A stretch of DNA of 39,835 bases from Dehalococcoidales bacterium (GCA_016926695.1 JAFGOB010000067.1:1-39835), one strand, 5' to 3'. Positions 6,926-16,493 are shown, numbered from the stretch's first letter. The notes: generated by a model from the sequence alone, not told the origin. Numbers and translations: made by a program.

Positions 6926-9016
6926 TTATTCATGCAGCAAAAACGGGTATCCTTCGTATAACCATGTTCTCCAAAAATCTATCCCCCGGTCCCCATAGAG
7001 CTTGGCATAAAGGACGTTGCCTTTAGCCTGTACCTGCATATAATCGACATAGAGTCTCCAGGAATCCTCCTGCTGCCCCGGCTCGGTCCAACTGGTGTGG
7101 TTGACCCGGTCGACCAGGATCTCCGCATTCTTGCCGGCCTGTTCGCTGGTGTCATGAACCAGTACCAGCGCTACGTATGGCCCCAGCAAGTCACTGCCGA
7201 TTCCAGTTCCAAAGACCCGGTAGTGCTTCAAAAGCCGGGCTGTGCCTGTATCTTCCAGGAAATCCTGGCTGTTGGCTATGGAGGCATTGCCGATAATACC
7301 GGAGAATACCCCCAATTCGGAAAGACCTCTGGCGGCAGCCCTGTATTCCGGCACCTCCGCCAGGCTGGGGGAAAAGGTCAAACCGGCATTAATCATCGAT
7401 TTTATCTTTGTTACGGAGTCGGCATAAAAAAGGCTGTGCTCCGTTACAGCCATTGGCAGGGCCCTGCCCTGATTGTCAATATGAGGCGGTTCGAAGGCCA
7501 GGCTTTCGTCAAAACAACCGTCTCCCCAGCTATAAACTGTTATCCCTCCGTAATTTTCCGAGGTGAAGCTTTGCCGGACCGCTTCCGGCCATTTGTCCCG
7601 GTTTTCCATGGCCCGGGCGGTGGCAGCGGGATCGTACCTGCCCAGCAAAGCATTCAAGGTCTGGGTCTCGCCGGAAATCTGGATATCGGCATCCACGCTG
7701 AATAAGTTGAATCCCACATTTTCCAGTGTAATGGGAGCACTTCTGGCATATGTACCAAGACCGCTCATAAAGCTTGCCATGAACCTGTTATTCAACAGTT
7801 GATGATAATCATCAATCAGTCCGTACATATCTTTTAAATAATCGCTAATTGAGTCCGGGCTGGATGAGTTGGGAATTGATATTCCACGCATATCCCGCAG
7901 AGCGGCGTAATCGTTCATAATCAGGTATTCTTCTTTGTACCTGATGGATTCCTGCGGCAGCAGTTTCAGTAGTTCGCAAAACCGGCCTGTATCAGGACCC
8001 GGAGAGAATATCTCCTGGTTCTCCACTCCTGCCCGGATCCTTTCAATCGCCTTTTTGCTGAGTGCGATAATCCTGTCTATATTATCCTCATACTCCCGTT
8101 GTGATATCACATTATTATCATTGGTTGTTATTATTGAGAGCATTTTTTCATGCCTGACAGCTAATTGGTAAACCGTCATTTGTATACCCATGAATTGTAT
8201 ACTTGTCACTGTGCCGACGCTGTCCGCCCCCAGTGAAGACAGGTCCCGGTCAATATCGACAGACTGAAACTCCAGGTCAGGCAAATTGAAATCTGAAATC
8301 ATTGAATCGACATTCAACTGTGAAGTTTGCTGCAAAGCCCCGGCTGCTCCTTCATCAGTACAGAACAAGTCGATTTCCTGGCTATATACTTCATCCAGGT
8401 CCCCAACCTTCAACTGCTGGGTGAACCCCAGCTCGATCAATGCCCGGGAATAATCCATCAATACGTCAAATACCCCCAGAGCTTCAGTATCCGGTATTTC
8501 CATATCGCCCAGCATCTCCATCAGGTATACTAAATCGATGCAATCTATTTTTTGCGAAGGGCCCAATATGATGTCCTCCGTCATGTCTTCCTGTTGAAGC
8601 GCCAGCTCTTCCAGAGTAATATTCATATGGCCTTTCATGATAGTATGGCAGGCGAAAACCGGATAGGCAGTTGGTTCATTCGTTCTGAATTCAAAGGGTT
8701 CCCAGGGCGTTTCAGAGGGGGCAGAAAGCGGGTCTTCAATAGCAGGCAGGTCAGGTGCCGGTGAGGGAGTTGTTTCCGGAGAGGGAGACTGCTGCGGAAC
8801 CGGAGAAGTCGCCGGGGGGAGAGTTGAAAACGGCAGTGTTGTTGGTTCGGGTGAAGGCAAAATTACCGGCGCTGGAGTTAGCGTAATATCCGGAACAGGT
8901 GCTGATGGTGAAACCATGTCCGGGGAAGGAACATCGGAGGTCGCAGGAAGGGAACATGCCAGCAGAGATGCGATCAGCAGCAAGAAGAAGACCGGCATAA
9001 TCAATTTGTAAAACAC
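6926..9016 (-). CDS. Large lipoprotein of unknown function
   Basis: The 696-residue protein begins with a lipoprotein signal peptide: hydrophobic stretch, then lipobox LLAC (Cys21). A Pro/Ser/Thr-rich spacer of about 75 residues follows (repeats such as SPAPVP and PSPETTPSP), then a large soluble domain with no motif I recognise. This layout suits a surface protein anchored to the membrane and held off it by a flexible stalk. The only cysteines in the ectodomain are few (for example FACHTIM, LFCTDEG, RFCELL). The start is GTG with GGGAGG 6 nt upstream. It appears monocistronic. Function not assigned. Confidence 0.8.
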   Translation of the reverse strand: MFYKLIMPVFFLLLIASLLACSLPATSDVPSPDMVSPSAPVPDITLTPAPVILPSPEPTTLPFSTLPPATSPVPQQSPSPETTPSPAPDLPAIEDPLSAPSETPWEPFEFRTNEPTAYPVFACHTIMKGHMNITLEELALQQEDMTEDIILGPSQKIDCIDLVYLMEMLGDMEIPDTEALGVFDVLMDYSRALIELGFTQQLKVGDLDEVYSQEIDLFCTDEGAAGALQQTSQLNVDSMISDFNLPDLEFQSVDIDRDLSSLGADSVGTVTSIQFMGIQMTVYQLAVRHEKMLSIITTNDNNVISQREYEDNIDRIIALSKKAIERIRAGVENQEIFSPGPDTGRFCELLKLLPQESIRYKEEYLIMNDYAALRDMRGISIPNSSSPDSISDYLKDMYGLIDDYHQLLNNRFMASFMSGLGTYARSAPITLENVGFNLFSVDADIQISGETQTLNALLGRYDPAATARAMENRDKWPEAVRQSFTSENYGGITVYSWGDGCFDESLAFEPPHIDNQGRALPMAVTEHSLFYADSVTKIKSMINAGLTFSPSLAEVPEYRAAARGLSELGVFSGIIGNASIANSQDFLEDTGTARLLKHYRVFGTGIGSDLLGPYVALVLVHDTSEQAGKNAEILVDRVNHTSWTEPGQQEDSWRLYVDYMQVQAKGNVLYAKLYGDRGIDFWRTWLYEGYPFLLHE

Positions 9017-9235
9017 CGCTGTCCTCCCGTATAAGTTTACCTTATGTTAGCCGATTGGCTAAGCTTATGCAAGCGGACTAATATCAGGTATGATTATTCA
9101 CGGTTATCTCATGCGCCTGTTCCTCGTGCTACTTGTACTGACAGGCGGATCCGGCCGGGCGAATAATGATACCCGGCTTGTGACAGGTTATGACAATTGA
9201 CCGGCCCCGTTTATTACTTTATACTGATAGTCCTG

Positions 9236-9793
9236 ATGATGAAGTCCGATTTATTTACTCCACAGGGAATTTTGTTTATTAACGGGATGTCCGGCGCCGG
9301 GAAGACTACCGCAGCGGACCTTGTCGCCAGGTCGTATCCGCGGAGCGCCCTCATCAAAGGTGATGAGATACATAACCTTATGGTAGCAGGAAGAATTCAT
9401 CCTCCGGGAAAGCCTGAGGACGAGGTTCAGGACCAGCTTTGGCTCAGGGACAGAAATATGGCCTTGCTGGCTGATAGCTTTTTTGAGTCCGGAATATTTC
9501 CTGTGCTCGAACAATGTATTTCCACCCGCCGGTATCTGGACTACCTGTTTTCAAGGATAAAATCCCGTCCTGTGGCTATGGTTGTTCTTGCTCCGCCTGT
9601 TGAAGTAGCTTTGGAGCGGGACCGGCAGCGTATTGAAAAAAACGTAGCCCATCTGTATATTGACAATTATTTTGAAATGAAGAAAGAGTTGTCCGGGATC
9701 GGTCTATGGCTGGATACCAAAGAGATGACTCCGGATCAGACGGCTGAGGCGATCGTTCGAGAAGCTTTTTCGAAAGGAATTGTGTACAGCTAA
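9236..9793 (+). CDS. P-loop kinase / phosphotransferase-like protein
   Basis: A Walker A motif GMSGAGKTT lies near the N-terminus, followed by a basic/acidic KGDEIHN segment, and later DRQRIEKN, a lid-like Arg-rich helix. This is the layout of small nucleoside or antibiotic phosphotransferases (zeta-toxin/chloramphenicol phosphotransferase/gluconate kinase class). The substrate cannot be told. The start is uncertain: tandem ATGs at 9236 and 9239 give about 185 residues; an in-frame TTG at 9197 would add 13 residues and overlap the stop of a 36-codon ORF. No candidate has a strong ribosome site. The gene ends just before a bidirectional terminator. Confidence 0.7.
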   Translation: MMKSDLFTPQGILFINGMSGAGKTTAADLVARSYPRSALIKGDEIHNLMVAGRIHPPGKPEDEVQDQLWLRDRNMALLADSFFESGIFPVLEQCISTRRYLDYLFSRIKSRPVAMVVLAPPVEVALERDRQRIEKNVAHLYIDNYFEMKKELSGIGLWLDTKEMTPDQTAEAIVREAFSKGIVYS

Positions 9794-9796
9794 CAT

Positions 9797-9829
9797 AAAA
9801 AACCCCCTCCCATCCGGGAGGGGGTTTTT
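9797..9829. terminator. Bidirectional intrinsic terminator
   Basis: CCCCCTCCC (9803-9811) pairs perfectly with GGGAGGGGG (9816-9824) over loop ATCC, with A-run on the left and T-run on the right. It works in both directions for the convergent kinase and hppA genes. Confidence 0.9.
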
Positions 9830-9848
9830 CGTAGAAAGAAACTGGTTG

Positions 9849-12041
9849 CTAAACGAACAGGGGGGCCATCACCAGCGTGATGGTGGCCAGCAGCTTGACC
9901 AGCACGTGCACCGAGGGACCTGCTGTATCTTTGAACGGATCGCCTACGGTATCGCCAACCACGGCGGCTGCATGAGGAGCGGATCCTTTACCCAGCACCT
10001 TGCCTTTCTCATCCTTCAACTGGTTGTCTTCGATGTATTTCTTGGCATTGTCCCAGGCGCCTCCGCCGTTGTTCATAAAGGATGCCATCATTATACCGCC
10101 GATGGTCCCCACCATCAGGACTGCGGCTACCACCATGGCGGCATCGTATCCCGCTGCGGCGGGTATATATCTGAAGATCACACCGATAATGATAGGCGCC
10201 AGCACCGGCAGCAATCCCGGGGCGATCATGCCCTTGAGGGCGGCGCGGGCGGTAATGTCTACCGCGCGGGCATAGTCTGGTTTAACGGTACCTTTCATGA
10301 TTCCGGGGTTCTCTCTGAACTGGCGGCGTACCTCTTCAATAATCTTGGCCGCGGTCTTGCTGACAGCCCTTATAGCCAGAGCGCAGAAGAAGTATACCAG
10401 CATGGCGGCTAGTAACGCGCCTACGAAAACATCCGGTTTGACCAGGTTAACATTCTCAAAGGTCTGTAAGACGCCGTCGATTTTGACATCGCGCAGTACG
10501 GCCACCCTCTCCAGGTAGGCCTGGAAAAGCAGGAAGGCTGCCAGACCGGCTGATACCATGGCATAACCCTTGGTCAGGGCCTTGGTGGTGTTGCCGACTG
10601 CATCCAGTCGATCTGTTATCCTTCTGACCTCGGGGCCGGCATGAGCGAACTCATTAACGCCGTTGGCATTATCCGTAATAGGACCGAAGGTATCCTCGGT
10701 AAGAACGAAGGAGCAGGTCATCAGCATACCCATAGTAGCGATAGCCGTACCGAAAGCTCCTGCTGCCGTGGGACTGATACCGTGCATCCCTCCCAGGGCC
10801 TGGCTGCCCAGGAAATAGGCTGCCAGCAGGGAGATGCCGATTATCAGGGCGGTCATGAGAGTACTTTCAAAACCTACTGCCACACCGGTAACGATATTGG
10901 TGGCGGGACCGGTTCTGGAGGCTTCAACGATGGATTTGACCGGCCTGTATTTCCCTTCTGTATAATACTGGGTAACAAAGACTACTACGATGCTGGCTAT
11001 GATGCCGATAAGGCCTGCGCCGGCTAACCAGCCCCAGCCGCCGGGCGCACCGCCCAGCATAGCCCAGACAGTCAAAATCATAGCTACCGCACTGAGTGCG
11101 ACCGAGACATAATAGCCCCGGTTAAGGGCATTCATGGGGTTCTCATTGCCCCTGATCCTGACACACAGGATACCGACAATGCAGGCGATAAGACCGAAAG
11201 AACGGACAACCAGCGGGAAGATAATCCAGGCGATATTCTGAGTAGCCATATACAGGGTAATACCCAGCACCATGGCGCCTATGTTCTCTGCCGCCGTGGA
11301 CTCGAAAAGGTCGGCTCCGCGGCCTGCGCAGTCGCCCACGTTGTCACCTACCAGATCGGCGATCACCGCTGCGTTGCGGGGATCATCCTCCGGGATCCCT
11401 GCTTCTACTTTACCCACCAGGTCTGCTCCCATATCGGCAGCCTTGGTATAGATTCCTCCGCCAAGCTGGGCGAAAAGGGCCACGAAGCTGGCCCCGAAAC
11501 CAAAGCCCAGGATGAGATGCGGGGCAGTTTCCGGGTGAGCATTGCCGCCGTAGGCGAAGAAGATAATGGTAACACCTATCAAGCTCAGGACTACGATCAA
11601 AAAGCCCGGTACGGCCGCGCCGCGCAGGGCTGTCTGGACTGCCTCATTCAGGCTTTTTTGTGAAGCTGCTGCACAGCGGCAGTTGGATTTGACGGCAATA
11701 ATCATACCGAGAAAACCGGCTACTCCGGAACAGATTGCGCCCACCAGGAAGGCTACCCCCGTTTTTACCGCAAAGTCCAGAGCGGTCACGTTTTCTATAC
11801 CCCTCTGACCTTGCAGTACTCCGACTATTACCGCGATGATAATAGCCACCACGATTGATAACATACCGATAGTACTGTATTGACGCTTCAGAAACGCCCA
11901 GGCGCCTTCGTAGATCATATCGCCTACTTGTTTCATTTCCGGCGTTCCCTGGCTGCGTTTGAGTGTGGTAACAACCAGCCAGATAGCAAAAAGGATTGTT
12001 ATCACACACGCCACCGGCACCACCCAAAATATTCCAGGCAT
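9849..12041 (-). CDS. hppA: Membrane-bound proton-pumping pyrophosphatase (K+-independent type)
   Basis: HppA hydrolyses pyrophosphate and pumps ions across the membrane. The 730-residue, about 16-helix protein carries the pyrophosphate-binding motif GADLVGKVE, then DNVGDCAGRGADLFES, and the C-terminal VVGDTVGDPFKDTAGPS loop. The segment GNTTKA has Lys at the position that, in the family, distinguishes K+-independent H+-pumps (Lys) from K+-dependent enzymes (Ala), so a K+-independent proton pump is the likeliest reading. ATG 12041 has AAGGAGG 4-5 nt upstream. Such pumps help energy-limited anaerobes recover energy from biosynthetic pyrophosphate. Monocistronic, ending at the strong terminator shared with the kinase gene. 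Confidence 0.97.
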   Translation of the reverse strand: MPGIFWVVPVACVITILFAIWLVVTTLKRSQGTPEMKQVGDMIYEGAWAFLKRQYSTIGMLSIVVAIIIAVIVGVLQGQRGIENVTALDFAVKTGVAFLVGAICSGVAGFLGMIIAVKSNCRCAAASQKSLNEAVQTALRGAAVPGFLIVVLSLIGVTIIFFAYGGNAHPETAPHLILGFGFGASFVALFAQLGGGIYTKAADMGADLVGKVEAGIPEDDPRNAAVIADLVGDNVGDCAGRGADLFESTAAENIGAMVLGITLYMATQNIAWIIFPLVVRSFGLIACIVGILCVRIRGNENPMNALNRGYYVSVALSAVAMILTVWAMLGGAPGGWGWLAGAGLIGIIASIVVVFVTQYYTEGKYRPVKSIVEASRTGPATNIVTGVAVGFESTLMTALIIGISLLAAYFLGSQALGGMHGISPTAAGAFGTAIATMGMLMTCSFVLTEDTFGPITDNANGVNEFAHAGPEVRRITDRLDAVGNTTKALTKGYAMVSAGLAAFLLFQAYLERVAVLRDVKIDGVLQTFENVNLVKPDVFVGALLAAMLVYFFCALAIRAVSKTAAKIIEEVRRQFRENPGIMKGTVKPDYARAVDITARAALKGMIAPGLLPVLAPIIIGVIFRYIPAAAGYDAAMVVAAVLMVGTIGGIMMASFMNNGGGAWDNAKKYIEDNQLKDEKGKVLGKGSAPHAAAVVGDTVGDPFKDTAGPSVHVLVKLLATITLVMAPLFV

Positions 12042-12313
12042 GTTTCCTCCTTGTACCTCCTAATATTTATCCTATTTTCAGGGCAGACTTGCAGAGACAC
12101 ATCATCCACCCGTTTTTCACGCACCGCCGCAGGGTACAGCATTAAAGAAGGCTGAAAGGAAAACCGCAAATTTCAGCAACTATCATACTACAAGCTCTTT
12201 GCGGGGTCAATAAGCGAATAGGTATATTAAACGCTTACGATTGATGATCAGGATAGAATACCAGGATTGAACATCAGGAATATACGATCCCGGATAAAGA
12301 AGAAGGCATAAAT

Positions 12314-12991
12314 CTAGAAAACCGGAGATTCGTTGTCAACAAGCCCGTCTTTCAGCCAGATAACACGGTCGACATATTTCCTGTCTTCCGGTTCATGGGT
12401 AACCATGACGATAGTTTGCTGAAGTTCACGGTTCAGCTTCCTGAAAAGTTCCAGTACGACCCTCGCCGATGTTACATCCAGGCTGGCGGTGGGTTCATCC
12501 GCAAACAGTATCTTGGGCCGGTTGACCAGAGCCCGGGCAATGGCTGCCCTCTGCTGTTCACCGCCTGAGACCTCGTGCGGGTAATGCGTCAGACGTTCGG
12601 ACAGTCCTACCGTATCCAGGAGTTCCTGCGCTTTTTGCCGGTAGCTGGATTTTCTGCCCAGGCATAAGGCTGGAAGGAAGACGTTTTCCAGTATATTGAA
12701 CTCGCTTATCAGTGAATATTCCTGGAAAACGTAGCCCAGATGGCTCAGTCTGAAATCGGCTTTCTGCTCCTCTGATAGTTTCATGACATCTCTGCCGTCT
12801 ATGAATATTTCGCCGCCCGTGGGAAAGTCCAGCATTCCCAGCATGTGCAGCAGAGTGGACTTGCCGGAACCGCTCCTCCCCATGATCGCCACAAATTCAC
12901 CGGTATCGATCTCCAGTGAAACCCCCTTGAGAGCCCGGGTGGCGGCAGTACCTTTACCATATGTTTTTTTCAGGTTATTGACCTTGATCAT
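12314..12991 (-). CDS. ABC transporter ATP-binding protein (MacB/LolD type)
   Basis: The 225-residue ATPase has Walker A GRSGSGKST (near residue 38), a Q-loop in VFQEYSL, signature SGGEQQRAA, Walker B ILFADEP and the H-loop VTHE. The extended YGKGTAATRALKGV N-terminus and VKSL-like ending are typical of the LolD/MacB/FtsE subgroup that works with FtsX-like permeases rather than classic importers. The partner permease gene lies 245 bases upstream on the same strand. Substrate unknown: lipoproteins, peptides or antimicrobial compounds are all possible. The ribosome site is weak. Confidence 0.92.
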   Translation of the reverse strand: MIKVNNLKKTYGKGTAATRALKGVSLEIDTGEFVAIMGRSGSGKSTLLHMLGMLDFPTGGEIFIDGRDVMKLSEEQKADFRLSHLGYVFQEYSLISEFNILENVFLPALCLGRKSSYRQKAQELLDTVGLSERLTHYPHEVSGGEQQRAAIARALVNRPKILFADEPTASLDVTSARVVLELFRKLNRELQQTIVMVTHEPEDRKYVDRVIWLKDGLVDNESPVF

Positions 12992-13235
12992 TTTTTGTCC
13001 GGTTCGTATTCTCTGCCACGACTCTATTTATGTAAAATTATAATTGTTTACTGATAGCGAAGCCTGGTTGAGCCTCAGACGAGCATTATCCGGTCATCTT
13101 TTCAACTTGCGGAGTCTGCAGGCGACCCAGGCTGAGCCAATCCCATTAAAAAGCAATTACTAATATCATCATATATAACAACCAGCCGGGCAGATCACAG
13201 TCTGTCCACTTATTACCATCATTATTACCTGTCAA

Positions 13236-14462
13236 CTAGTTTCCCCAGATAGCTTTAATGATACTCTCCCGGGTCAGGTTGAGAACGGGAATAATACCTG
13301 CCAGGATTGCCGCTGCTATCAGTCCGAAAATAGCCACTTTCACCGTTTCGGAGTCAATTACCAGGCTCACCAGCCCGATAGGAAGGTCGATGGGATGGCT
13401 GTCGAAATAGGGCTTGATAACATAGCCCAGGATAATCCCGCCGAAGATTATTCCCATCACGGCATAAAGCAGGGACTGGATAAGATATGAAAGCAGTACC
13501 ACTCCCCGGTTGACCCCGATTGCCCGCAGGATGCCGATCTGTCGTTTTCGGTGGGCTACGTTTATATAAATCACTATGAACATGACTACCCCGGCCACGA
13601 TCAAGCCGATGCCGCCGATCAGGGAGGCTATTATGCTGAAGCTGGATACAATTCCTCCCACCCCTCCTCCATAGTCCAGCCAGCTCCTGACCTGCCCGTC
13701 AATGCCGGCCGCTTCCATCTGCGCGATAAGGCTCTCCTCCGGACTGCCGGGCTCAGTCCGGACCAGTACCTGTCCGGCGGTATCCGCCGGTAGTCCCAGC
13801 ACGCCGGCCATATCATCAGCGGAAATATAGGCCAGCCTGTTGGCCTGGTCCTGGCGAGCCTTGAATATTCCCTTGACAATATAGGTCTGCTCACTGCCGT
13901 CCGGGAAGGTCAAATTCACCTGTTCTCCGATACCGGCGCCTCCCAGCGTTAAAAAGGGCTTGTTCTCAGCCATCTCTCCGCCTGCAATCTCCACTCCCAG
14001 GAGGATACTGCCGGTATCTCCCGGACCCAGGTAGCTGCCCTCGATAATGCTGCGGTAAATGGTAGTAACACCCTTTTCCCGGCCGGGGTCTATACCGATG
14101 ACTGTCCAGTTGCCGATTTCGGCCTCATCCGCCGTCCCCTCCTGGCTGTATTCAAACAAGGCCGTAGCCGGCAGGTGCCGGGCAATACCGCTTATACCGG
14201 GTATCTGCTCCAGTTTGCTCTCGATCAGGCTGAAATCTTCCAGGTAATAGCGGCCTTCGGGGGGATCGATGACAATATTTCCGAATAACGTATCTATCTG
14301 TTCCCTGTTGATGGCTTCTGTCACGCCGGACATGATGGATGGTGTGAGAATCAGATTGGCAAAGCTGAGGGAGGTGACCAGGATGATCATAATCAGGGTC
14401 CAGCGGCTGCCTTTGAGAATGGACTTGTAGGCTAAAAAGAACGCCAGTCTAAGATTTCCCAT
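13236..14462 (-). CDS. FtsX/MacB-type ABC transporter permease
   Basis: The 408-residue protein has one N-terminal membrane segment (residues about 20-42), a large extracytoplasmic domain of about 220 residues (MacB-PCD-like, with GNIVIDPPEG and GSILLGVEIAGG), then three C-terminal helices; RKRQIGILRAIGVNRG after the second helix is the FtsX-domain coupling region. It pairs with the downstream ATPase gene as an exporter or mechanotransmission complex. A palindromic hairpin in the leader and an operator-like dyad at the -10 lie upstream. No periplasmic adaptor gene is next to it. Confidence 0.88.
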   Translation of the reverse strand: MGNLRLAFFLAYKSILKGSRWTLIMIILVTSLSFANLILTPSIMSGVTEAINREQIDTLFGNIVIDPPEGRYYLEDFSLIESKLEQIPGISGIARHLPATALFEYSQEGTADEAEIGNWTVIGIDPGREKGVTTIYRSIIEGSYLGPGDTGSILLGVEIAGGEMAENKPFLTLGGAGIGEQVNLTFPDGSEQTYIVKGIFKARQDQANRLAYISADDMAGVLGLPADTAGQVLVRTEPGSPEESLIAQMEAAGIDGQVRSWLDYGGGVGGIVSSFSIIASLIGGIGLIVAGVVMFIVIYINVAHRKRQIGILRAIGVNRGVVLLSYLIQSLLYAVMGIIFGGIILGYVIKPYFDSHPIDLPIGLVSLVIDSETVKVAIFGLIAAAILAGIIPVLNLTRESIIKAIWGN

Positions 14463-14473
14463 ATTGCTTCAAC

Positions 14474-14494
14474 CAGGGAGGGAAACCTCCCCTG
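14474..14494. repeat. Hairpin just upstream of the permease start
   Basis: GGGAGG (14476-14481) pairs with CCTCCC (14486-14491) over loop GAAA, with two more pairs outside a bulged base. On the minus strand the GGGAGG arm resembles a ribosome site that is itself sequestered, 24 nt before the permease ATG, so it may control translation. Confidence 0.35.
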
Positions 14495-14574
14495 TCCTCC
14501 TCACACTCCCGGCGGGCCGGCTTTAGCGTCAATACGCATTATGTCTCTAATAATTCAGTCTATTATATACCTGT

Positions 14575-14592
14575 GTGTATATCAATTATGCC
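14575..14592. promoter_or_regulatory. Operator-like dyad over the -10 of the ABC operon
   Basis: ATATAC-N6-GTATAT is a perfect 6-bp dyad. A TATAAT box on the minus strand (14572-14577) overlaps its left arm, so a bound dimer would block transcription of the permease/ATPase pair. No matching -35 hexamer is clear. The regulator is not identified. Confidence 0.35.
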
Positions 14593-14675
14593 TAGAAGGA
14601 CTAGGTATTCTGCGGACTGTTGTATATAACAATGGAAAGGGGGCGAGCCCGCCGGACGGCGGTGGTATGGGCAGG

Positions 14676-15875
14676 TTATGATCCGGTCAGGCGGGAAAAA
14701 GCCTCGTTCTCCACCCGGCGCAGGACTTCCTGAAGCGGGATCTTTTTTTCCCGGGCAATAAGCCGGCAGTCTTCATATTCGGGAGAAACGGCCAGCATCT
14801 TACCTGCATACCGCTTGACCTTGACCCTCACCCGGCCGAGGCTGGAATCGAACTCCCTGATTTCCCTCCGGGTGATATGCCTGGTCACCGGTCTGATCCT
14901 TATGCCCAATGTTGAAGTTTCACGCAGAATGGTCTCCACCAGGACGGACTCAGCCTCTGCCGGGCACAATACGCTGAGCAGGACGGCAGGGCGGTTTTTT
15001 TTCATCTGAATAGGTGTGAACCAGACGTCCGCGGCTTGCTCCGCGAACAGTTTGTCCATCAGGTAACCGTAGACCTGGGGGTTCATATCATCGATATTGG
15101 TTTCCAGCAGCACCAGGTTTTCATTCTGGAAAACGTGTTCTCCTTGTCCTATCCAGACACGCAGGACGTTCGGCCATTCGCCGAAATCTTTACTTCCCGC
15201 CCCGTACCCGCTTTTTTCCAGTACAAGATCGGGCCGCCTGAAGGTACACAGCGAGGAAATGAGCGCCGCACCAGTAGGGGTAACCAGCTCACCCTGTACC
15301 TGTTCCGGACCGGGGAAATCCGTTACCGGGGCTCCGGCAGCGGAAAGCAATTGCAGGGCTGCCGGAACGGGTACCGGCAGTGTTCCATGTTGGGTAGTGA
15401 TATGACCGCTGCCCAGGGGCAGAGCGGAAGAGTAACAGCTTTCAATTTGCAATATTTCCAGTGCCAGGACGGACCCTACAATATCGATTATGGAGTCCAC
15501 GGCGCCGACTTCGTGAAAATGCACCCTGTCAAGCGGCACTCCGTGAATTTTCGCTTCGGCTTCACCCAGTTGCCGGAACACGGACCCGCTGACCTTTTTT
15601 ACACGCTCCGAAAGCCTGCTGTCATCGATCATTTCGAGTATGTCCGACAGCAAACGTTCATGCTGGTGTATCCGGTCCTCCAGTATCACATCGAACTTGG
15701 TGGCTGAGATGGCTGATCGTTTGACCTTTTGAGTGGAAAGCCTGTATCCTTCCAGTCCCAGGCTTTTCAGCCCGTCTGCCAGGGCTTCCAGGGAAAGACC
15801 CGTGTCCAGTAAAGCTCCCAGTACCATATCTCCGCTGCAGCCAGAAAAACAGTCGAAATACGCAATCCTAGACAT
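14676..15875 (-). CDS. larC: Nickel-pincer cofactor biosynthesis protein LarC
   Basis: LarC inserts nickel into the pincer cofactor (a CTP-dependent cyclometallase step). The protein has 399 residues in one frame, unlike Lactobacillus where larC1/larC2 are joined by a programmed frameshift. The N-terminus FDCFSGCSGDMVLGAL, the VDRVHFHEVGAVDSIIDI segment and the C-terminal TNIDDMNPQ motif all fit the family. The start ATG follows GGGGAGAGG. It is on the same strand as larE/larB but 618 bases downstream, so it may have its own promoter. Identification strong; the partner enzyme using the cofactor is not in the window. Confidence 0.93.
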   Translation of the reverse strand: MSRIAYFDCFSGCSGDMVLGALLDTGLSLEALADGLKSLGLEGYRLSTQKVKRSAISATKFDVILEDRIHQHERLLSDILEMIDDSRLSERVKKVSGSVFRQLGEAEAKIHGVPLDRVHFHEVGAVDSIIDIVGSVLALEILQIESCYSSALPLGSGHITTQHGTLPVPVPAALQLLSAAGAPVTDFPGPEQVQGELVTPTGAALISSLCTFRRPDLVLEKSGYGAGSKDFGEWPNVLRVWIGQGEHVFQNENLVLLETNIDDMNPQVYGYLMDKLFAEQAADVWFTPIQMKKNRPAVLLSVLCPAEAESVLVETILRETSTLGIRIRPVTRHITRREIREFDSSLGRVRVKVKRYAGKMLAVSPEYEDCRLIAREKKIPLQEVLRRVENEAFSRLTGS

Positions 15876-16493
15876 CTCGATCCTCTCCCCGCTTTTCTTT
15901 TACTCTCTTCAGAAACATCTCAAACTTAAAATCATTGTGTGTAATATGCTTCGTCGCTGCACTTTTCTAAATGAGTGAACCTCCCCAACACAGCGGGAAG
16001 GTACAGGTTTTTTTATTAGCTGAACCGGCTTTCCACAGACGTACACTGATGGAAATCACTACACTCGTCCTGGGGACTCGTTCGTAATGACAGAATGCAC
16101 CGTTATCATTTGTCATGGCGAGCCTCACCAGGTCCTTTCTCTCACCCTCGTGATCGGCGTCGCCATCTCAATACGTGTATAAGCCTGAATATCGGCTTTC
16201 CATTGAACCAAAAACCATCCATTCTTAGCCCGATAGCTTCCCGGACGGAGACTCCACAATAGCAGTTTTCGTAATAATTGTCCATTCTGGCTTGCAGCCA
16301 GCACCACGAAGTAGAAAATCCTTTTCCCTCTCTCCACTTTCCTCGCCCCTATTCCTAAATTCGCCGCAGCGAATAGGATGGCGGGTACCCTTTGGGTGCC
16401 GAGGAATCAGAAGGGGAGACAATAAAGATCTGTTTTCGGGGTAATCTCAACTTAAAAGATACAGTTCCGATATCGAAAGACCGGTGAATGATT
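15876..16493. other. 618-bp gene-free gap between larE and larC
   Basis: No ORF here looks like a protein: the short minus-strand frames at 16125-16422 are rich in Arg/Ser/Gly and have no ribosome site. The middle holds a dispersed-repeat-like inverted repeat (16082-16121). Near the larE end lies CGATATCG, and near 16380-16410 there is a short imperfect repeat (GGGTACCC...GGGTGCC). The rest looks like non-coding or decayed DNA. Confidence 0.5.
16082..16121. repeat. Imperfect inverted repeat, dispersed-repeat remnant
   Basis: TCGTAATGACA (16082-16092) and TGTCATGGCGA (16111-16121) are inverted copies matching at 9 of 11 positions with an 18-nt spacer. The GTCAT(T/G)GCGAG core is like a short intergenic repeat common in several bacterial genomes, so this is read as a remnant of such an element. 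Confidence 0.4.

Noticed and set aside
9090..9200. 36-codon plus-strand ORF with a hydrophobic signal-like N-terminus, overlapping a TTG start of the kinase frame
   Set aside because: Weak ribosome site (CAGGT) and no recognisable family; kept only as a possible coupling ORF.
13061..13133. AGCCTGG and CCAGGCT inverted copies between the ABC genes
   Set aside because: Arms of 7 bp are 59 bases apart with no obvious function; chance cannot be excluded.
16125..16422. Two minus-strand ORFs of 65-70 codons in the larE-larC gap
   Set aside because: Low-complexity composition, no ribosome site and no recognised motif; they lie over repeat-like DNA.
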